A DNA stretch of 64,000 bases from Athripsodes cinereus. Lineage: Eukaryota; Arthropoda; Insecta; Trichoptera; Leptoceridae. The notes under the pieces were generated by a model. It had not been told where the DNA came from and searched no databases. It worked only from the letters and a program-made list of their open reading frames with translations. The DNA lies in NCBI GenBank assembly GCA_947579605.1, contig OX388325.1, forward strand, positions 12,395,572 to 12,459,571. The letters run 5' to 3'. A program made the translations under genes and the position numbers. Each line of letters starts with the position of its first letter. Position 1 is the stretch's first letter. Below are positions 56,076 through 64,000 of the stretch, piece by piece.

Positions 56076-56153
56076 ATGGTGATGTGCGCTATAAATGGTT
56101 GTGGTTATAAATCCAATCCAACTTTCGCAGGAAACAGGATTGTCATATTTTCG
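56076..56153 (+). CDS. Possible THAP-domain first exon
   Basis: ATG at 56076 begins MVMCAINGCGYKSNPTFAGN and continues RIVIFS to a GTAAGT donor at 56154 in phase 0. C-x4-C near the start followed by a basic, glycine-rich stretch is how THAP zinc-finger domains begin; the second half (C-x2-H and AVPTIF) would lie in the next exon, which would be in or beyond the 200-N gap. No continuation was found after the gap. Confidence 0.45.
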
Positions 56154-56265
56154 GTAAGTTGTTTTGTATTGTAGTTTTTATTTTAATATATTGCGATTTT
56201 AAAGTCGTTTATATTATAATTCGTATACTTATAAATGATCATAATAATGTTATAAACGTTCTATA

Positions 56266-56465
56266 NNNNNNNNNNNNNNNNNNNNNNNNNNNNNNNNNNN
56301 NNNNNNNNNNNNNNNNNNNNNNNNNNNNNNNNNNNNNNNNNNNNNNNNNNNNNNNNNNNNNNNNNNNNNNNNNNNNNNNNNNNNNNNNNNNNNNNNNNNN
56401 NNNNNNNNNNNNNNNNNNNNNNNNNNNNNNNNNNNNNNNNNNNNNNNNNNNNNNNNNNNNNNNNN
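56266..56465. other. Assembly gap, 200 N
   Basis: A run of exactly 200 N, a round number that usually marks a scaffold join of unknown size. All of arm 2 of the duplication lies to its right. Confidence 1.
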
Positions 56466-56795
56466 GTGTCGGCCATTCTGCGAGATGGTCCTGAAGAAGC
56501 ACATGTATACACAATGCAGAAACACAACACCTATTCTGCAAATCCAATCTGCATGTTCCGGTGACGGGCCGTGTCTCGTCCCACATGCAAAGGCAAGAGC
56601 CAAGTCTCTGCCCGACTGTACGCAGTGAAATGGAGTAAAACCTTCACCTCATACTATCTCCTGCGTAAAATCAAGTGATCTTTCATCAATGGAATGCATG
56701 TTGCACATGCATTTCCGATGAAAATTTGATCACACAGTCATTCATATATATATATATATAGATCCTTATATATATATATATATATATATTAGTAA
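56466..56795. other. Unassigned sequence between gap and duplication arm 2
   Basis: About 270 bp of moderate GC content with no open frame or known repeat, then two (AT)n runs (56745-56790) directly at the inner end of arm 2. It does not match the corresponding DNA beside arm 1. Confidence 0.5.
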
Positions 56796-57186
56796 GGATC
56801 CCTAATATTTTTGAAAATAAAATATAGCCTATGTCACCCGGGGATAGTGTAGCTTCTCAACAGTGAAAGAATTTTTCAAATTGGTTCAGTAGTTTCGGAG
56901 CCTATTCAATGCAAACAATCAAATCTTTCCTCTTTATAATATTAGTATAGATAATTTTTTTCTATAATTTCACATAAATATGTTCACATTAACATTTAAT
57001 TGACGATATGTTAATGTGAAATCGTAGAAAAAATAAATTAATTAATAAAATAAAAAAACTTTACTGTAAAATTTGTTCATATTGAATTATGTCGCTTTTC
57101 TATTCAACCGATGTTGTGGGGTAGCCAGCAGACCAACCGCATATAAAAAACATACAAGGCGTCCTCTCCTCTGTCATTTTTCCAGT

Positions 57187-57342
57187 CAGGGGCCGTAGAC
57201 AAACCGTACTTAGCGATCGTCTACTGGCGAACTTTTCGACAATCTACCTACATGTACCGTATAAAATGACGTTATTGTTGCAATTATTGATGAAAATTCG
57301 TTTGTAGTCGATTGCCAAGTGCGTGTTTGTCTAGGGGGTCTG
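57187..57342. mobile_element. MITE present only in arm 2
   Basis: CAGGGGCCGTAGACAAAC at the left and GTTTGTCTAGGGGGTCTG at the right are inverted repeats. Arm 1 shows the empty site (TATATCAGAATGGAG near 15786-15800). Confidence 0.65.
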
Positions 57343-57635
57343 ATATAAATTTATCTAAATTTGTTTGTATGACATTGTAATGTAAAACTTGTTTTTATTT
57401 TTAATTTTAGTTACGAACCCCTTCTTCTCGAGCGTATATGGAATATGTGAGTATATATGTGTATTTTTTTTTATTTTATAATGATCTGAATTTGAAATAA
57501 AGCCAAATACACCCCCACAGTATGCTTGTGTTGCGGAAGTGGGCTGACTGGGCTGATCTGACCTGGGCCTCTCGATTAAAAACCGAGACTCCAATGTCAG
57601 GCTACCAACCTATTTCAATATATAAAATGTAATTT

Positions 57636-57830
57636 AGTTTGTCGGTAGCCTGGAGTCCGTGAACGTGAACGTCTGTGAGTGAACAAGGGGTCCGTGTTTC
57701 GATACCAGGTACTGGCAAACTCCCCTTTCACGTCACAAGCTTTTAGTAGCTTACTGTGAAAGGAGTATAAGGTTGTATTTGAGTTTATAACAAACAAAAC
57801 ACAGATAATATCTTTTAAAAAAAAATAAAT
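57636..57830 (+). mobile_element. tRNA-derived SINE, family 1 (copy 2 arm)
   Basis: GTTTGTCGGTAGCCTGGAG, a scrambled middle, then GGGGTCCGTGTTTCGATACC and the standard 3' part with A tail. Partner of 15035-15176. Confidence 0.8.
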
Positions 57831-57980
57831 TATAAAATGAAATTAAAAAGGAAATGTTTTTTTGATTTTGAATTTTTTTCGAGATTTTTCTTTATAAAAC
57901 ACTTAGCTAAATGTATGGAGCAATTTATTTTGGAAATAAATGATGGATATATCACAAATGTTTTTTTCTATTACGTCTAG

Positions 57981-60900
57981 TGTGAAAAAGGCCCATCTCT
58001 CCCCTATTCATTGCTGGGAACTTACCATGATTTTTTTTAACATTTCAGCGTATTTCATAGTCATATTTTGTGCTGGAGACATTTTATTGAAGCGATTTGT
58101 GGCTTACAACGTGAACACATCAAGTTACCATCAGACCAAGAGTGTATTATGGCATGTTCTGGATATGAACAGGACAACTTGGTCTGTCATAGTAATCTGT
58201 TCTAGTCTTGTGTGGTTTAAATGGAATTTTATTAATTGTGATATGTACATGTGTATAGCGGGCTACTATTTCTTAAGGACCATACAATATGTAAGTAATA
58301 GAATATTATTGTTATTATTATCAATTATTTATTCATTATTATTTCTAATCAAAATCGAGCAGTTACAACTTATTAAGTGATACCTTATAATAAACTAGAT
58401 CAGTGGTTCCCAAAGTTGACTGGGCTTCCACCCATGTGGGAAAAATTTCCAATCATGGGACTCGCCTTTTAGCTTTTTTCTCTTCAAACATTGCTCCAAC
58501 AACAATTTTTTATTCATGTCTTATACGGTGACGAATCGTCCATATTCGCTCACGACCCACTGGTGGGTCGCGACCCATTGTTAGGGAAATACTAAACTAG
58601 ATAATGAAGACATTTTGTGATATGAACCACTGCGAGGGTGCATTTAGAGTTTTTTTTTATTGTTATTTCCCAATTTTAATATATTTCATTATTTTAGTTT
58701 AAATTAAATATTAATATTTCTAATGCACTTGTGAGATATTAGTGTCACAAATTTGATTCTGCCAATTTTGAATATTAACGTTTAAAATTTATTGGTATCA
58801 TTTTAACTGTGTTTTAAATTGAAATTAAAGAACAATAAAATTCACCAGGAAAAACAATGAGTTTTGAACACCTAAAAGTGTCAAATTAAATTTAAATTGT
58901 AGAGAAGTTTTAGGTTTCAGGCAGCTACCAAAGCATCATCTACCCAACATCCTTATTTATTAAAAAGATTTGCATTATTTTTGCAATGAACCTTTGTACG
59001 AGGTTACATAATATGTTTTTAAATTGAACAAATAAAAATACCATGTTAGGCCGGAGAAAAAAACCACATACCATATTTGGTAGTTCCCCAGGCGAGACTT
59101 GAACCCGCGACACATCCTTTTCACGAGGTGTATCTACTGTCTTGTCTAGTATTTTTTGGTTTGTTTTTTATTTCTGGTATTTCACCTATAATAAAGAAAA
59201 TTATTGTATAAATGAAGCGTAATATTATTGTTATGTATTGTGATGGATGCTCCATTAAACGGTGCCAACTTAATCATCCAACATACATACATTGTATTGA
59301 TTATAAGTTATAGAACAGAAGTAAACCTATGAAAATTTTACATGCGAAAAGTTTGACAGAATTCATTTATGCATTCTCCTAAAAGAGGGCCTACGAGTCC
59401 TTGTGCGATGGTATAAAATGCTTAAGCCAGCCTTAGCTGATTCGTAAGCATCGGAACACATAATGATTTCTTCCCTACCCATCTCGCGATTAAACCATAC
59501 CTATTGTAATATATATTTGAATTTGATTTCAGGACAATAGTGTTTACAGTAGATCATACGGTATGTTCCATTCAGATGGTTTAGATTACGGTTCCGGGAT
59601 GGCGTATAGTTTCTTCCATGGCTACCTCAACATCCTTTTACCCGATAAGGGAGATAACAATATTGGTATTGAGGAGAACATGACAAAGTATGAAAATAGT
59701 GAGAATATAATATTTAATAAAAAGAAATTGTTTATCTTGGTGCCCAGTATGCTGTACTCTCCGCCTGATCTTAAAGGAATGTCAGGGAAACGCGGAGGAG
59801 CTGTCATGGAAGCCGCAAAGGTTTGGATCTTGTCTATTTGTTGTAAATTGTTTTTTTTTTACCATTGGTTTGGTGTATTTTAAATTCATTATAGCCTACC
59901 TAGCCATCTATAAGAATGCAGATATATGCAAACTTTAGGCAAAAAGATTCGAGTGCTAGTGAAGAATAGTTTGTAGTATTTATAATATTATTTTTTATAA
60001 CAATTTTATTGAACAAAAAATAATACTTATTATTAGAAAATAAAATATGCTCTGATCAAAACCTGCTCCAGTATTGAACATGGCTCATGTTCTGAGAACG
60101 TTTTGATCTATTTCAATATTTTACCACACTTGCTCGATTTTCCAGCATCAGCAATAGTTTTTTAAAAATAATTAAGCCATTAAACCGTATTGACTATGCT
60201 CTTAATTTTTTTTTTCAATAGGGCATCAAAATCATTGTTAGAACTTTTTATTATCTAATGAAAAACTATTTTATTAATATTTTGCACTAAGAGCCACTTT
60301 AAAAAATGATTTTAATGTCATATCGTCCCTCTTCTGACTAACTGTTGTATCTGACATTTTTAGCGTAATTGAGTTATGATCACCAATGTGTATTTATATG
60401 TGCCCTGCATGTTCTCACTGAAGACCACACCTGTAACTGTTACCGTTATCCTGGAACAGCTTTCTGATTTGTTGTCGTATTTACGAATTACTCTAAATAA
60501 AATGTGTTGTATCTACTAATTTCTCAAAACTTCATCACAAAAATGATTCTGAGATATAAGAATAGGTACAAATAAAATAATGGCATATATTTACACTGTA
60601 TCATATAACTAGGATAGACGAAAAGATGCACGGCAAAACACAAACACCACTCTCCTGAACAATTTACATTTAGGCAGATACGACTGTTAGTCAGAAGAGG
60701 GACGATATAACCAGCTCATTCAAGATGTATTTATTCACACGCGTCATTTCGAATATGTAATAGTAATAATAAGCTAGACAACATCTTTTTAAATGCGCCA
60801 ACAATATGTTAGTATAACTTGTATCCCCCACTCCTTTTATGACAGATCTCTGAAGAAGAACGCGTAACTTTAATGGTTTATTTTGTATTTCAGACATTGG

Positions 60901-62366
60901 ACAGCATTCACAGGGATCGAGCTGGCGTTATTAATAGAACATATAAGAATTCTGTGTATAAAATCTTTAGAGATTCTAATTCTTTACCCATATACGTGGC
61001 AGCTGAAGGAGCCACTCCTTTGCAGACTCTACATGAATCACTCAAATCTACAAGCAAACATTCTGGTATGTAAATGTTTCAGTACGTACATTTTATTTCA
61101 ACCGATAGTTGACACGTCAACAGATGTCAAACATAGTAGTTTGAAACGAGAATTGATGGGATTGGTGAACATACTGTGGGTAAAGTGCACTTAAACGAGC
61201 CTAAGCTAATTCGTAGGCATCGGAACACCTTTCCTGTTTCATACAAAAGGGAGTTTGCACAGTCTGTTGGTTATGCAGATGAGGTGTCTGTTGGGTAATA
61301 TAGGTATACATATGATTTATTGTATTATTTTCGCATTTACCTGGAATTTGGTACTTGCGTTTGTTTATAAATGTTATATTTCAACAGACATCTGCGATCA
61401 CGTAGATCTTAATATACATCCCTTTATGGGCAGAGAGAGATAGAGAGTATTGGTGTTTCCAATGCTTACGAATTGGCTTTGGCTGGTTTAAGCATGCTTT
61501 ACTCTAGAAACGTTCACCGACTTCCACCATACTCTATTATTTCTCTCATATGTTACTTTCTGACCGGACTCATTGCTGTGAAGCATTTCGTCCGACCAAC
61601 TGTCACTTTCAGTTACTATATGGTCTGTGAGAGTAGAATTTTCGATGAAAATTCCAGTCGCCACCAGGATTCAAACCCAACACCTCTATGTTCGCCATAA
61701 AGGGATGTATATTAAGATTTATGTGACCGCAGATGTCTGTTGAAAAAGTAATAAATTTTATGTTTGTTACAGAGTTCTACAATGTTCACAAGGCTGACAT
61801 TGTGCGGATGTTTTATGAAACTCTAGTCTATCTGATAGATTCACATGTAGAATGTAAGGATCGCTGCGAAGTGGTTTATTTTAATAGTGAGTATTAAAAA
61901 CTCAATAATACACACAAAGAGTTGTAGGTACTTATATTATTATCTGAAATACCAAGCTACTTGTAATCAATGTACAGTAAAGAATAAATAAATAAAGATC
62001 CCAATACAATGATGAAATAGTCAAAAATCTCAAATTCCTATGCCAAATTGAAAATTTGGGTAGACATTTGAAAGGTCAGGTAATTGGACCGTGAGTTTTT
62101 GGTTTTATTCCTAAAATCTGTAAAGTTGGCCACCTTAGACTTGGTTCAATGTTGTCCTATCTGCAGAATATCAAAACTCATTCATTAACAGTCTGCATAT
62201 TTGTAATATAAGCCTGCATATTATTATTTAGTACTTTTTAGCCTGCATATTATTTTTACATTTATTATTTTATACTTTTTCAGACGACAATGAAGATGTT
62301 AACGTGGGAGAGATTCTGTTAAATAGAATTTTAAAATCAGAGACAAAATCTTCTTTGAATCAATAA
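57981..62366 (+). CDS. Sting: STING homologue, copy 2, 5'-incomplete
   Basis: Exons 57981-58290 (or 58049-58290), 59533-59820, 60894-61065, 61773-61886 and 62284-62366, all with the same phases and splice sites as copy 1. Exon 3-6 products are identical to copy 1, including SFFHGYL, DRAGVINRTY and ATPLQTL. In exon 2 six residues differ (Q/H, K/R, G/V, C/W, H/N, S/R), and before the second membrane segment a 1-bp and a 2-bp deletion scramble about 17 residues while restoring frame. The first coding exon (MDYMRKLMGRH in copy 1) is absent: arm 2 stops at 56796, and a 200-N gap lies at 56266. The copy may be a truncated paralogue, a gene using another first exon, or an allele misplaced by assembly. 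Confidence 0.8.
58393..58602. mobile_element. hAT MITE, intact (arm 2)
   Basis: AACTAGAT at both ends of a 194-bp element with CAGTGGTTCCCAAAG and TTAGGGAAATACTA ends. Partner of 11992-14443, where it is split. Confidence 0.88.
59045..59150 (-). mobile_element. tRNA-like SINE, family 2 (copy 2)
   Basis: Reverse complement of 10676-10800, with B-box-like GCGGGTTCAAGTCTCGCC. Confidence 0.5.
60320..60708. mobile_element. MITE in STING intron (copy 2)
   Basis: Same 389-bp element as 8309-8697; ends ATATCGTCCCTCTTCTGACT and its reverse complement. Confidence 0.75.
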
Positions 62367-62486
62367 TTTGCTTGTAAATATATATTATAAGTTTAAATAT
62401 TTATTTAATAGATGCATATCTGTATGTTAGAAGTAAACTGTAGTTCATTGATAAGATTAAATCTCTTGGATAATTCGTGAAAACTC

Positions 62487-62571
62487 AATCATCATCATCA
62501 TCATCTCAGGAGCAAAGGGCAGAAACCAGCCTCCTCCGTTCAGAGCGTCTCAATTGCGTCACCTCTTTCCA
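62487..62571 (-). mobile_element. LINE 3'-terminal fragment (arm 2)
   Basis: Duplicate of 6445-6531, with the (ATC)n tail reversed. Confidence 0.6.
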
Positions 62572-62918
62572 CAACATTGTAAGTTAGTATGAAAGAAACC
62601 CAACCACAATTTATTTTAATTTTTCTTGCTCTATTTTCTTAGATATTAGCTTTTAAAATTTGGATTTTCTCGGAATGATCAAAAACAATATGGCGGCACT
62701 ATGACGTAATGGAGTCCCGTGAATCATAATAACTTTCGCAACACAGCTTTCAGTCATTTAGGGTGTTTTGCCAAACATCAAAAATTTTGGATTTTATTTT
62801 TGTAAATTTTTCATAATTAAGATATTATAAAAATTTAACTGACATATTTGTGTTTTCCGCCCTCAAATTTACTTAGTTCGATCATTTATTAAAATCCCCC
62901 ACAACTGCAAGTGGCCCA

Positions 62919-63857
62919 TTAACCTTTTGATTTCCGAGCCCTCCCGATTGGAATCGTGCCCTCAATACCGCGTGATATTTATAATCCACTTTTTTAGTTT
63001 CAATTTACTTTATTTAATATAAAATTGCATATCATAGTCACATTGGCGGGTTATTTGAGCTCCTTCATCCTTCTACTAGCATCATGTAAACAAATAAGTC
63101 ATTAAAATCTCAACGCACTCCCATAACACGGGATATTTGAACCTCAAGTGTCCTCGCCTAGTCTGCGTCATACATAACAAAGATAGTTTATAGTCTGTTC
63201 ATGAAAACAACGGTCGATTGATTTTTTTTTCAGTGTACTGCACACAGTTTTTTATTTTATTTTATTTTTTTACTTTGTTTTATACACAGTTATTTTTCAA
63301 AACTTCACTGAGAATAAAAATAATTAAAACTGTTCATAAATTTCGTAATCGAAAAAATGTTTACACTTGTGTAGGGACTACTAAGTAGTATTCAAATTTT
63401 GTCAAGGGTCAAAATAAAATATAAAATAAGCAATAACATCAATTGAACATAAATATAGGTTAAATAATTAAATTAAACCAATCCACACCAACAAAAGTGA
63501 CAAAATAAATATTATAAACAATATAACTGATTGAGTATCAAAAATGCCACGCGTATGATACAATTCGCGCGAACGTACTATAATGGTAATGAACGGCGAC
63601 TGATTTCGGCATGTACGCTGTCAGTACTTTTATAAATCGTCATTGTGACGAAATTCGTAGGTACATCTTTACCGACTTCACAGGAATGGATAAAGGATGA
63701 ATGTAGGTATATATCGGTACCGATTTAAATTTAAAAAATCCAACACAGATGTCTCTGGGAGTGTCGAAAAATCAAAAACGATATATCACGGGTGTGGATG
63801 TCTAAGGTAAGGAAATGTCACACGTGTATGTCACGGCTGTGGATTCGAAAGGGTTAA
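62919..63857. mobile_element. piggyBac-like non-autonomous element, arm 2 only
   Basis: TTAA at 62919-62922 and 63854-63857 flanks a 931-bp insert with ends CCTTTTGATTTCCGAGCCC and the complement of GGCTGTGGATTCGAAAGGG. Arm 1 holds the intact single TTAA at 6095-6098 (TTCGCTTAATGGGCC). A TTAA duplication with CCYTTT ends fits the piggyBac superfamily. No transposase frame. Confidence 0.85.
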
Positions 63858-64000
63858 GCGAATTTCACATTTTTTTTAAATTCATTGTTTGGTTTTTATT
63901 TACCAGTTACACATAAAATTAAACAAAGCATATCGATGGTGTAGCGCACAGATGTGGTAAGTGCAGTTTTTACCTAAAACGAGTTATTATACGCATGCGA

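Larger units (their letters stand above)
56796..64000. repeat. Arm 2 of large inverted duplication (partner 5953-16193)
   Basis: Reverse complement of arm 1, reaching the window end (64000 pairs with 5953). Shorter than arm 1 because it lacks five insertions; it has two of its own (57187-57342 and 62923-63853). Confidence 0.95.

Noticed and set aside
56159..56603. Open frames spanning the run of N
   Set aside because: They are translations of undefined bases; only short real ends exist and they show no coding signal.

Overview
The window looks like AT-rich, repeat-laden arthropod nuclear DNA, most likely an insect and probably a moth or butterfly. The evidence is an intron-containing STING gene without the vertebrate C-terminal tail, R1-type, CR1-type and RTE-type LINEs, a copia element with an apparent half-tRNA primer site, many hAT elements and tRNA-derived SINEs. 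Order-level placement is inference from sequence style; no species marker was seen.

Layout. 1-1300: 5' part of an unrecognised minus-strand gene that runs off the left edge. 2982-3436: a 68-bp satellite. 4315-4990: SINE, long foldback and hAT MITE. 5953-16193: arm 1 of a large inverted duplication carrying a STING gene on the minus strand (exon 1 lies just outside, at 16631-16725). 18385-29640: an R1-type LINE (minus) split by a CR1-like LINE (plus), itself split by a nearly intact copia element with identical LTRs. 30870-39020: an RTE-like LINE (minus) split by a Gypsy-like LTR element whose two 1557-bp LTRs appear identical. 40455-43735: MITEs and LINE remnants. 44608-46005: an intronless 12-finger C2H2 gene followed by decayed fingers. 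48905-49078: a tRNA-like core between 36-bp perfect inverted repeats. 51380-51538: an unidentified terminal exon (minus). 56076-56153: a possible THAP-domain first exon. 56266-56465: exactly 200 N. 56796-64000: arm 2 of the inverted duplication with a second, 5'-incomplete STING copy on the plus strand.

How it fits together. The two STING copies point away from each other across about 40 kb of mostly mobile DNA. Exons 4-6 and the second half of exon 3 (cyclic-dinucleotide-binding domain) are identical in DNA, while the membrane-domain half differs by several percent, with a sharp step inside exon 3. Copy-specific insertions with target duplications show the arms have separate histories. This may be a real paralogue pair with a recent gene-conversion tract, or two haplotypes joined across the 200-N gap; sequence alone cannot decide. 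Most remaining sequence is transposon-derived.
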